From: Anaerolineae bacterium
Lineage (GTDB): Bacteria > Chloroflexota > Anaerolineae > Anaerolineales > E44-bin32
Reading direction: 5' to 3'
Length of the DNA stretch: 7,995 bases
Assembly (NCBI GenBank): GCA_030598885.1
Contig: JAUVOZ010000091.1
Coordinates: forward strand, 1 to 7,995
In this document: positions 1-7,060 of the stretch, in pieces
Layout of the letters: every line of letters begins with the position of its first letter
Position numbering within the stretch: the stretch's first letter is position 1
Program-made: the position numbers and the translations under genes
Notes under the pieces: model-generated
What the model saw: only the letters and a program-made list of their open reading frames with translations
Database searches by the model: none
Told to the model about the DNA's origin: nothing

Positions 1-335
1 ACTTCCCAGAAACATCAAACCCTTTTTTCCCTCCCTCGTCTGGGTCAAAAATAGTGGAGCTAAGCAAAGCAACCCACCATGATCATCCCGCCCAACCCCG
101 ACCCATAATTCGCCAGCCTGCCACTCCCCACCCCCTAATGTTGACCACCAACTGCTTAGGTATTCATGCCTCAGAAATGGGACATCAGTCGCCGCCCGAT
201 CAAGGAGGTCGTTCCACCCATCAGATAATGCATGAAATTCAATTGTGTCCCTGGCGAATGTTATTTGCATTGCACACCCTATATTCGCGTTTACCGACAA
301 TTCTACCAGCTTCGGCAAGCTTCTTGCATCCTCCA
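1..335. other. Intergenic stretch with no supported gene
   Basis: The upstream region is C-rich and low in convincing coding signal. A reading frame continuous with the downstream gene is open from position 54 (GTG), but its residues look unlike a protein domain. An 8-nt perfect Shine-Dalgarno match, AAGGAGGT, lies at 202-209 without a start codon at normal distance; the next in-frame ATG is at 228, 18 nt away. A 6-bp inverted repeat (CCCAGA 5-10, TCTGGG 39-44) has a 28-nt loop and is probably chance. On the minus strand an ATG at 15-13 preceded by AAGGG could start a divergent gene leaving the window, but only a few codons are present. Confidence 0.5.
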
Positions 336-364
336 TTGCAGACGATTAAACCTTTCTGTACAAT
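336..364 (+). promoter_or_regulatory. Putative promoter of the PP2C-like gene, leaderless arrangement
   Basis: A -10 box TACAAT (359-364, five of six matches to TATAAT) follows a weak -35 TTGCAG (336-341) with a 17-nt spacer. Initiation about 7 nt past the -10 would fall at 371-372, on or next to the ATG at 372. This agrees with the lack of any Shine-Dalgarno sequence before that ATG. The -35 matches consensus in only three positions, so the call rests on the -10, the spacing and the fit to the start codon. Confidence 0.45.
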
Positions 365-371
365 ACACACT

Positions 372-2507
372 ATGGCACACACTATTGAAGCTGATGTCGC
401 ATTAATACACATCGCTGGTGGAGGAGCGCGTATAACCCCTCCACCTGGTACGCTTGCCCAAACCGCCCCTCGTCGCGCAGCCAGAGGGCGTCGGGATGAA
501 ATGCTCTTTGTCAATCTCTGCCTTACTCCCCAGCAAGCGACCCATCCAGGCTTACCAGACCATCTAGCACGGCTTATCGCCCAGGCTTACTTTGGCACAC
601 CCGGCTCGGTCACCTATGCTCTACGAGAAGCCGCGTCAGCATTCAACGATCACATAGTTGACAACAATAAGCGCGAAGTCGAGGACATGCATTTCCACGG
701 TCACATGATGGCCGGCGTGCTCAGAGAGGGCAATCTTTATCTAGCGCAATGCGGAATTGGACAGGCCATAGTTGTAAGACCCGGTCAAGTTACACGTCTT
801 ACTTCCGAAGAGGCTGCCAACCGCCCTATAGGTCTCTCTCTTACACCCCACGTTAGTTACCATCATCTCAAAGTAAATCAGGGCGATCTGCTGATCCTGA
901 CCACCTCCCCACCACCTATCTGGTCAGACGCGACGCTATCCGGGCTTTCCTCCCTCGATCCGGCACAAGCGGTGGATCGCTTAGGAGCTGCCAGTAGCCA
1001 TGATTTAACCGGGGTGCTGGTACGCATAGTCCCCTACGGCGAAACGACAACGCAGTTGGATGCGCCCACTGTACATCGTCCATCACCGACCGAGGTCCGC
1101 CGGGCAACTCAGACCGCTAGTCGGGCACGGCGCAGTCCATCTGGTGATGTCACCCAGCGGGCGCTCGCCTCCTCAACCAAGTTGTTGAACACCATTAAGC
1201 ACACAATCAGAACATGGTACACCTCAGCCACCCACGCTGTATCACACATGATCATGCGCATGGCACCCGGATTAACTGAACCCTCATGGGCCAGATCTTC
1301 CCCTCCGGGGCTATTGGCTATCACTGCTGTGGCTGTACCCTTGCTGGTGGTCACCATCGCCGCGGTTGTCTACTTTGGTCGGGGAAAACGTGAGCAATTC
1401 CAGGCATACCTGGATCAAGCTTCCGCCGCGATACAAGTAGCCCAGATGAAATCAAATCCGGAGGACGCACGAGGTGACTGGGACGCGGCTCTCCATGCAC
1501 TCGACCTGGCCGAAGCCTATGACCAAAACCAAGAGGCTGATGATCTACGCCGGGTAGCTCAGGATGCCCTTGACGCTCTCGATTTGATCATCCGCCTTGA
1601 TTTCCAAACAGTGATCAGCGGCGGATTCGGTCCCGAAGCACACATTACCGCCCTGGCCGCATCCGCGACAGACCTTTACGTTCTGGATGCAGCTCACCAG
1701 ATCGTGAGGCACGCATGGGGCACCCCAGAGCGCGGGTATGAAATCGACAAGACCTTTGAATGCCTGAGCGGACCAGATAGTTTCCCCGATATGGGTATTC
1801 CAGTGGACATCGTAATCCAAGCCCAGCCTGGAGCCCTCGGAGTGGAGGGAATGGTTGCTGTCGACCAAGACGGGACCCTGTTATACTGCGCTCCCGATCG
1901 CCAACCAGCCCTAGCTCAACTCACCCCGCCTGATATTGGGTGGGGGCGCATCCGGGCTATCGATGTCTTCGACGAAAGTCTGTATGTGATGGACACAGAT
2001 ACCAATGCCGTCTTTATCTACGACGCCACCGGTGGCTTATTCAGTGGTAACCCCAGCCTGTTCTTTGTCGAAGAGGTACCCAAGTTGAGTAGCGCTATCG
2101 ACCTTGCGATGGCCCAGGATGAGTTGTTCATCCTGTATGCCGATGGCCGGCTCGATCGCTGCCGCCGCAAGTTTGAACCCGCCGCAGGGAACACCCTCCG
2201 TATCAGGGTGGAGTGTGACGACGACCTTCACTATCAAGACGAACGTCCTGGATATGAGGCGACAACCCACATCCCCGGCGCTATTCCGGTGGAGATGGCA
2301 TACTCTGCACCCCCCGAACCATCGATCTTCTTCTTAGATACGTTCAACAAAAGCGTCTTCCACTACAGCATGCGCCTTGTTTACCAAGGTCAATATATGG
2401 CATTGCAACCGTTTGAGGAAGAGATTAGCGCGTTAACCCTCGGACCCCCAAACGATTTATTCCTAGCTGCCGGCGAACAAGTGTATCACGCTCAACCAAG
2501 CCGCTGA
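372..2507 (+). CDS. Membrane protein: degenerate PP2C-like domain, TM helix, beta-propeller-like domain
   Basis: This is a 711-residue protein of unknown role. Residues 1-220 resemble a PPM/PP2C phosphatase fold: MMAGVLREGNLYLAQCGIGQ (112-131) matches the strands leading to the family's GDSR motif, GDLLILTTS (171-179) matches the strand ending in SDG, and HDLTGVLVRI (210-219) matches DNxT. The metal-binding aspartates are absent at all three places (GI for GD, TTS for SDG, HD for DN), so phosphatase activity is unlikely. A basic linker (about 240-310) leads to one transmembrane helix (about 314-336). An Ala/Leu-rich helical stalk (338-405) follows, then a propeller-like region (about 420-711) with repeated strands such as YVLDAA (436), YVMDTD (538), FILYADG (586) and FFLDTF (653). 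The domain order suggests a cytoplasmic sensor or scaffold joined to an extracellular propeller. ATG 372 was chosen over GTG 54 and ATG 228 because conserved-looking sequence begins there and a -10 box lies just upstream. coaE follows after 70 nt, with its own promoter. Confidence 0.75.
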   Translation: MAHTIEADVALIHIAGGGARITPPPGTLAQTAPRRAARGRRDEMLFVNLCLTPQQATHPGLPDHLARLIAQAYFGTPGSVTYALREAASAFNDHIVDNNKREVEDMHFHGHMMAGVLREGNLYLAQCGIGQAIVVRPGQVTRLTSEEAANRPIGLSLTPHVSYHHLKVNQGDLLILTTSPPPIWSDATLSGLSSLDPAQAVDRLGAASSHDLTGVLVRIVPYGETTTQLDAPTVHRPSPTEVRRATQTASRARRSPSGDVTQRALASSTKLLNTIKHTIRTWYTSATHAVSHMIMRMAPGLTEPSWARSSPPGLLAITAVAVPLLVVTIAAVVYFGRGKREQFQAYLDQASAAIQVAQMKSNPEDARGDWDAALHALDLAEAYDQNQEADDLRRVAQDALDALDLIIRLDFQTVISGGFGPEAHITALAASATDLYVLDAAHQIVRHAWGTPERGYEIDKTFECLSGPDSFPDMGIPVDIVIQAQPGALGVEGMVAVDQDGTLLYCAPDRQPALAQLTPPDIGWGRIRAIDVFDESLYVMDTDTNAVFIYDATGGLFSGNPSLFFVEEVPKLSSAIDLAMAQDELFILYADGRLDRCRRKFEPAAGNTLRIRVECDDDLHYQDERPGYEATTHIPGAIPVEMAYSAPPEPSIFFLDTFNKSVFHYSMRLVYQGQYMALQPFEEEISALTLGPPNDLFLAAGEQVYHAQPSR

Positions 2508-2515
2508 GGTCACCT

Positions 2516-2544
2516 TTGACATCATACAAGCACAGGGTTAAAAT
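2516..2544 (+). promoter_or_regulatory. Near-consensus housekeeping-sigma promoter for coaE
   Basis: A perfect -35 TTGACA (2516-2521) and a -10 TAAAAT (2539-2544, five of six) are separated by exactly 17 nt. They lie 9 nt after the stop of the upstream gene. Transcription would start near 2551, giving a leader of about 26 nt that contains the coaE ribosome binding site. coaE can therefore be expressed independently of the membrane-protein gene. Confidence 0.75.
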
Positions 2545-2563
2545 CAAAATTAAACTATCAGGT

Positions 2564-2570
2564 AAGGAGA
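2564..2570 (+). promoter_or_regulatory. Ribosome binding site deciding the TTG start of coaE
   Basis: AAGGAGA, a strong Shine-Dalgarno match, ends 7 nt before TTG 2578. No ATG or GTG lies near enough to use it, and the P-loop of CoaE begins only 13 residues after this TTG. This fixes TTG as the start. Confidence 0.8.
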
Positions 2571-2577
2571 CGAATCT

Positions 2578-3711
2578 TTGAGCCGCTGGCCAGGGAAATA
2601 TGTCATCGGGTTGACCGGCAACATCGCCACCGGTAAAAGCGTGGTGCGCAAGATGTTGGAGCACCTGGGAGCATATGGTATTGACGCTGATGCCCTCGCG
2701 CATCGGGCAATGGCTAAGGGCGCGCCCGGCTACACTTTGGTAGTTAAAACCTTCGGAGAGTGGATCCTTGATAACGAAGGCCAGGTTGACCGTACTCGTT
2801 TGGCGAAGATTGTATTCTCCGATCCCCAAGCATTGGAGCGGCTGGAAGCCATCGTTTACCCACTAGTAACCCACGCCATAGATCTGCTCATTCGGCGGGC
2901 ACATCAAAGCCTGGTCGCGATAGAAGCCATTAAACTACTCGAATCCGATCTCGCTGCCGGCTGCGACACTATTTGGGTCGTCGACGCTTCGAACGATCTG
3001 CAAATCTCTCGACTAATGCATAAACGAAAAATGCCGGAAGCTGCCGCTCGACAGCGCATCATGTCCCAACCCCCTCAGGCACTCAAGCTTCGATCTGCTA
3101 AAGTAATCATACACAATGACGGATCATTCGAGAACACATGGGAACAAGTACAAGATGCTTGGGTTAAGTTGCCCAAGCCCGAGGAGCCTCTCCTACCCGC
3201 ACCAGCCGCTGTCCTTCCGGGCCAACTCAGCGTACGTCGCGGCACCCCTCGGGACGCCGAGGAAATCGGTAAATTCATCACCCGCATCACCCGCGGTAAA
3301 CGGCAGATGACCCGCCATGATGTGATGGCCGCCTTCGGTGAGAAGGCTTATATGCTGATCGAGCGTGACGGGCAGTTAGCTGGAACAGCCGGATTGCTGG
3401 TCGAAAACCTGGTCACTCGAATCGATGAGCTCTATTTTGAGCATCAGTTGCCTCTCAACCAGGTGATTCCTGCCTTGATGAATGCCATCGAGAGCGCGTC
3501 TATTGAGTTACAGAGCGAAGCCTCATTACTCTTCCTTCCACCCTACCTGGCCCAGCATAGCCTCGCCTGGCGGGAGGTCGGCTACCGTCCGCAAACCATT
3601 CAGGGGTTAGGTGTGCGAGCCTGGCAGGAAGCTGCAATCGAGTCGATGCCCCGCGGCGCTTCACTTTGGTTTAAACGTTTGCGGGAGGATCGGATCCTGC
3701 GGCCACTATAA
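2578..3711 (+). CDS. coaE: Dephospho-CoA kinase fused to a GNAT-like C-terminal domain
   Basis: CoaE phosphorylates the 3'-hydroxyl of dephospho-CoA with ATP, the last step of coenzyme A synthesis in the cytosol. Residues 1-200 carry the family features: P-loop GNIATGKS (14-21), catalytic-region DADALAH (36-42), FGEWIL (59-64), DRTRLAKIVFSDP (71-83), the YPLV counterpart of HPxV (94-97), and lid/adenine region QISRLMHKR to RIMSQ (142-164). The usual PLLFE motif is replaced by IKLLES (118-123). The protein has 377 residues against about 200 for a standalone CoaE. After a Pro/Ala linker (200-215), residues 217-355 resemble a GNAT acetyltransferase fold: LSVRRGTPRDAEEIGKFI at the start, YMLIERDGQLAGTAGLLV in the middle, and WREVGYRPQT near the end. 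The acetyl-CoA-binding Q/RxxGxG/A loop expected near residue 290 is not visible. The start is TTG 2578. The kinase call is firm; the second domain is a fold-level guess. Confidence 0.9.
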   Translation: MSRWPGKYVIGLTGNIATGKSVVRKMLEHLGAYGIDADALAHRAMAKGAPGYTLVVKTFGEWILDNEGQVDRTRLAKIVFSDPQALERLEAIVYPLVTHAIDLLIRRAHQSLVAIEAIKLLESDLAAGCDTIWVVDASNDLQISRLMHKRKMPEAAARQRIMSQPPQALKLRSAKVIIHNDGSFENTWEQVQDAWVKLPKPEEPLLPAPAAVLPGQLSVRRGTPRDAEEIGKFITRITRGKRQMTRHDVMAAFGEKAYMLIERDGQLAGTAGLLVENLVTRIDELYFEHQLPLNQVIPALMNAIESASIELQSEASLLFLPPYLAQHSLAWREVGYRPQTIQGLGVRAWQEAAIESMPRGASLWFKRLREDRILRPL

Positions 3712-3740
3712 CGGCTACAACGAAACACATTGTTTAATAC

Positions 3741-3770
3741 AGGGCGCTCACACCAGCGCCCTTTCTGTTT
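3741..3770 (+). terminator. Rho-independent terminator after coaE
   Basis: An 8-bp perfect stem (3741-3748 AGGGCGCT, 3755-3762 AGCGCCCT) with a 6-nt loop is followed by a T-rich tract, TTTCTGTTT, to 3770. It lies 30 nt past the coaE stop. Read on the minus strand the hairpin is followed by GTATTAAAC, not a U run, so it should work mainly for the + strand. Confidence 0.8.
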
Positions 3771-3786
3771 GCCATATAATGTGTGT

Positions 3787-3855
3787 TGTAGGGGCACGGC
3801 ATGCCGTGCCCCTACGTAAATTCCCCGACAGGTTCCCCCACACCGCGCCCCTACA
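3787..3855. repeat. Palindromic MITE/REP-like element with 13-nt terminal inverted repeats
   Basis: A 69-bp unit is bounded by TGTAGGGGCACGG (3787-3799) and the inverse of TGTAGGGGCGCGG (3843-3855), 12 of 13 identical. The left end is also half of a perfect 28-bp palindrome (3788-3815, centre between 3801 and 3802), so the 'GTAGGGGC' arm occurs three times: once forward and twice inverted. No flanking target duplication is evident and there is no room for a protein. It fills the gap between the coaE terminator and the 3' end of rsgA. The strong hairpin could also shape the 3' end of the rsgA transcript, although no U tract follows it. Dispersed repeats of this style are familiar from Chloroflexota and other environmental genomes; this is recollection, not a search result. 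Confidence 0.7.
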
Positions 3856-3871
3856 CGATTGGAACAATAGG

Positions 3872-4786
3872 TCAATCGACTTCGCCCAATCGGATCCGGT
3901 GATATGAGTCGTATCGTTCCGGACTGATCTGCCCCCTCTCAACTGCCGCAATCACAGCACAACCGGGTTCGTGTAGATGAGTACAATCGCTGAATTCACA
4001 TTCCGACACCAGGTTCCGCATCTCAGGAAAATAGGCATCCAATTCATCAGGCTCGATATCCCAAAGTGCGAAAGCCTTGAGACCGGGTGTGTCCGCGACG
4101 AAACCGCCGACATCCAACGGTAAGAGTTCAGGCACCACTGTGACATGCTGTCCCTTCCGTGTCCCCCGACTCACTTCCTTGGTCCGTAATCCTAGCCCTG
4201 GCTGGATGGCGTTCAGCAGGCTGGACTTACCGGCTCCGGAAGGGCCGGCGAGTACCGACAGCTTGTTCTTCAGCAGTTTAACCAGGGTGCGCAGACCCTT
4301 ACCCTTCAACGCTGAAGTATAGATCACCCGGTACCCTAATCGATCATACTCGCCAAACTCCCTCTTTGCGCTGCGAGGAACCACCAGGTCAATTTTATTG
4401 GCGCAGATCAAGGCTGGGATACCCTCTCGCTCGGCAACCACCAGCAGACGATCCAACATACGAAAGTTGGGGGCCGGGTCGGCACAGGCAAAGACAAAGA
4501 CCGCCTGGTCGGGGTTGGCCACGATCACCTGCTCGACTTCGCGTCGGCCGGGCGCCCGTCGTGATAGAACCCGACTGCGCGGTTCAATCTCCTCGATCAC
4601 TCCGGTACCATCCTCAAGCAGTCGAACCTTTACCAGGTCACCTACAGCAGCAGCATCCGTCTCTTGTCGACCACGGGTGTGTCGACCACGTAGTTGAGCC
4701 ACCACCAAGCCCTCACCCGTCTCCACGCCAAAGAAGCCGGATTGGGCTCGGACGATCATGCCAGAATGTAGCGCGGTATCAGTCAT
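3872..4786 (-). CDS. rsgA: Ribosome small-subunit maturation GTPase RsgA
   Basis: RsgA is a circularly permuted GTPase that binds the 30S subunit late in assembly and is stimulated by it. All hallmarks are present in the permuted order: an N-terminal OB-fold (about 1-75), G4 NKID (130-133), G5 TSALKGKG (157-164), P-loop GPSGAGKSS (181-189), switch I RGTRKGQH (207-214) with the family's catalytic-region histidine, and G3 DTPG (232-235). The C-terminal zinc motif C-x4-C-x-H-x5-C is complete (C263, C268, H270, C276). At 304 residues it has normal length. The start ATG lies 3 nt after the stop of the penicillin-binding protein gene. The junction reads TAGGAAATG, so the stop codon overlaps a short AGGAA that abuts the start; this suggests coupled reinitiation. 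ATG at codon 10 is a weaker alternative. It is the last gene of the maf-PBP-rsgA unit and converges on coaE. Confidence 0.96.
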   Translation of the reverse strand: MTDTALHSGMIVRAQSGFFGVETGEGLVVAQLRGRHTRGRQETDAAAVGDLVKVRLLEDGTGVIEEIEPRSRVLSRRAPGRREVEQVIVANPDQAVFVFACADPAPNFRMLDRLLVVAEREGIPALICANKIDLVVPRSAKREFGEYDRLGYRVIYTSALKGKGLRTLVKLLKNKLSVLAGPSGAGKSSLLNAIQPGLGLRTKEVSRGTRKGQHVTVVPELLPLDVGGFVADTPGLKAFALWDIEPDELDAYFPEMRNLVSECEFSDCTHLHEPGCAVIAAVERGQISPERYDSYHRIRLGEVD

Positions 4787-4789
4787 TTC

Positions 4790-7060
4790 CTATGGGGTAG
4801 GCGTAATTTCCGCCTCAGTTTCTTCAGGACCCGGTGTGGGAGTCGGTGTTTTAGGGACACGAATGCGGGATTCCCAGGGATAGAGGGATTGGGGATGACC
4901 TTTAAAATAGGCTTCAACGATGCGGCGGAAGACCGGCGCTGCCCAATCTGACCCTTCACCTTTGTATTCCACCAGTACGACAATGACAATATCTGGTTGG
5001 TCGTCGCGTTCCTCGAAAGTATAGCCAACAAACCAGGCATGCGGATCGCTGTAGTCACCGGTGGATGCGGTCCCGGTTTTACCTGCGATGTTGATGTTAA
5101 GACCCAGGAAACGACGATAAGCCGTCGCGTTGGGATCACGGACCACATTCACCATGGCTTGATGAATAGCCTCAAGGTTTTCAGAGCTCACCGGTAGCTG
5201 GCCCTGAATATCTGGCTGAAACTCTTGCAGCACATCTCCCTCTGCGCTTTGGATTTTATGAACGATCTGTGGACGGTAAAGTGTACCGCCATTACCCACC
5301 GCGGCGACGAAGCGCGCCACCTGTAACGGCGTGACCTGCAGAAAGCTCTGACCGATTGCTAATTGCACCGCATCTCTCGCTGCCCATTCTTCGCCGATTT
5401 GATCCAATTTCCACTCAGGATCTGGGACTAGGCCGGCGTCCTCGTCAATCTCGATCCCCGTCAACTGTCCCAAGCCGAATGCCATGGCCATATCCGGTAG
5501 CGCCGTTGTCAAACCTCGGTTGTACAGATCAAGCCCAATATGCCAGAAATAGGGGTTGCATGAACGTTCGAGACCTACTTGGAGGGTGATCTGACCCGCA
5601 GCAGGGTACTCCTTCTCATATCGCCAGTCGTAACCTACCCAGCCGGGCAGTTCCCGGAACTCCAACCCGCAGTTGTAAATGGTATCCGGTTCATAGTGAC
5701 CCGATTCGAGCGCTGCCGCCATAGTGATGATTTTAAAGATTGAACCCGCAGGATAGATACCAAGCGTGGCTCGATTGAGCAACGCTTGGTTGGGGTTCAC
5801 AAACAATTCGCTCAGACCGTAGCTATAATTGGGGTTGTCCGTATCGAATAAGTTGGGATCGAATCCAGGCGAGGAAGCCATCGCTAGAACAGCACCGGTG
5901 TCGCGCTCGATGACAACCACCGCCCCGGTGAAGTTCTCGATCGCTTGCTGAACGTAGCGCTGAAGCTCCCGGTCAAGTGTGGTGTAGATGGCATAGGGCG
6001 GTTCTGAGTCCTTGGTAATCAATTGCTTGATATCCTGCCCATTAGTACCGGTAAGGTATAGTGTGCCCCCTGGTGTCCCCCGAAGCTCCGTCTCATAAGC
6101 AAACTCGAGACCTATTTGACCGACATATTCATCGCCCATATAACCTCGTTCCAGGTAATGCTCCAAAAATTCCTCGCGGACCTGGCTCACATAACCAACT
6201 GCGTGAGGCGCATAGCCCCCATTATATGGGGTAAGACCCCCACCTGGATAATAACGGGTGGAATACATTTGCCACTGTACACCGCCAACGGAGCTCAGTA
6301 CACCTTCGACGAGTCGGAAGTCCTCATACGCCACCTCGCCCAAAGGGGTGTAGTAGTCCGTCTCACGGAAAGGCTCATATAAGAAGCGGATGTCATCATT
6401 CGAAGCCACATCGAGCAACCTGCGCAGCGTGTTGAGCATGACTTCCTCAGCACCTTCATCGCCAATCCGGTTGGGAACGACAGCCAGTGCCACAGCGTTG
6501 GTTTGAGCTGCCAACGCCAAGCCGTTACGATCGTAGATGTTCGCCCGCGTCGGCGCATATTGATAAAGACGTAAGCCATTACCGTCAGCTAAATCAGGCA
6601 GGATCGTTGCATCCGTCCAAGCTACCGTCCAACCGGTTTCCTCCCGCTTTAGGTCCATCCGATTTTCTCCGGTGAGATCACCAAGCACTGCGCTATGCAG
6701 GGTTACTCGGAAACGGACTTCGGCTTCCTGAGGGCTGATCACCAGTGACGAGATAATCTGGTACTTGATGTCGTTCAGCGCGATAGATCGCCTAATCTCA
6801 TCATAACGGGCAGTGAACATCTCCTGGCTCAGTCCATCCCGGGTCAGCGGGCTAAGCAAAGCATACATGGCAGGGTAATCCCCAGCCTTCCAAGCGTCCA
6901 GGAAAAGTCGGGCTGTATCATCTGGATTGGGTGCCGGAATGGTCGTCAATACCGGGTCAGGCAGGGTAGAGGTTATCTCCAGAGTGGGTTGTACAGAGCT
7001 AAAAAGTGAACAGGCACCCAACACAAAGCTGAGAAAAAATAAAATCGCAGGTCGTCTCAC
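4790..7060 (-). CDS. Class B penicillin-binding protein (transpeptidase), MecA/PBP2-like lipoprotein
   Basis: The enzyme cross-links peptidoglycan stem peptides by D,D-transpeptidation at the outer membrane face. The 756-residue protein begins with a lipoprotein signal, hydrophobic residues 5-16 ending in lipobox LGAC with C17, instead of the usual uncleaved helix. Residues about 46-152 look like the NTF2-like MecA N-terminal domain. The PBP dimerisation or pedestal domain spans about 168-340, and the transpeptidase about 375-720. Catalytic motifs are intact: SIFK (S440, K443), SCN (500-502) and KTGT (661-664). There is no transglycosylase domain. The tail (738-756) is Thr/Pro/Glu-rich and probably disordered. 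The start is GTG 7060, overlapping the maf stop as GTGA, with AAGGGAG 5 nt upstream. The domain plan matches MecA and Bacillus PBP3 more than a typical rod-shape PBP2. Such a plan does not by itself show beta-lactam resistance; the assignment to elongation or division is open. Confidence 0.93.
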   Translation of the reverse strand: MRRPAILFFLSFVLGACSLFSSVQPTLEITSTLPDPVLTTIPAPNPDDTARLFLDAWKAGDYPAMYALLSPLTRDGLSQEMFTARYDEIRRSIALNDIKYQIISSLVISPQEAEVRFRVTLHSAVLGDLTGENRMDLKREETGWTVAWTDATILPDLADGNGLRLYQYAPTRANIYDRNGLALAAQTNAVALAVVPNRIGDEGAEEVMLNTLRRLLDVASNDDIRFLYEPFRETDYYTPLGEVAYEDFRLVEGVLSSVGGVQWQMYSTRYYPGGGLTPYNGGYAPHAVGYVSQVREEFLEHYLERGYMGDEYVGQIGLEFAYETELRGTPGGTLYLTGTNGQDIKQLITKDSEPPYAIYTTLDRELQRYVQQAIENFTGAVVVIERDTGAVLAMASSPGFDPNLFDTDNPNYSYGLSELFVNPNQALLNRATLGIYPAGSIFKIITMAAALESGHYEPDTIYNCGLEFRELPGWVGYDWRYEKEYPAAGQITLQVGLERSCNPYFWHIGLDLYNRGLTTALPDMAMAFGLGQLTGIEIDEDAGLVPDPEWKLDQIGEEWAARDAVQLAIGQSFLQVTPLQVARFVAAVGNGGTLYRPQIVHKIQSAEGDVLQEFQPDIQGQLPVSSENLEAIHQAMVNVVRDPNATAYRRFLGLNINIAGKTGTASTGDYSDPHAWFVGYTFEERDDQPDIVIVVLVEYKGEGSDWAAPVFRRIVEAYFKGHPQSLYPWESRIRVPKTPTPTPGPEETEAEITPTP

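Noticed and set aside
1..15. Possible start of a divergent minus-strand gene (ATG 15-13 preceded by AAGGG)
   Set aside because: Only five codons lie inside the window and no convincing promoter is seen upstream, so it cannot be supported.
5..44. Inverted repeat CCCAGA / TCTGGG as a terminator
   Set aside because: The loop of 28 nt is too long and no T tract follows the right arm.
54..371. N-terminal 106 codons open in frame with the PP2C-like gene from a GTG at 54
   Set aside because: No Shine-Dalgarno at 54, the residues look non-domain-like, and a -10 box within the stretch points to ATG 372 as the start.
2425..2829. 134-codon minus-strand open frame across the coaE 5' end
   Set aside because: It overlaps the coaE promoter, ribosome binding site and P-loop codons and shows no recognisable protein features.
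3600..3951. Several short open frames over the coaE 3' end and the intergenic repeat, encoding VGARHAVPL or RGTACRAP
   Set aside because: These peptides are translations of the palindromic repeat; they are annotation artefacts and not genes.
4366..4800. 144-codon open frame on the + strand opposite rsgA
   Set aside because: It lies wholly antisense to a fully motif-supported RsgA, has no domain and no ribosome binding site; a shadow frame.
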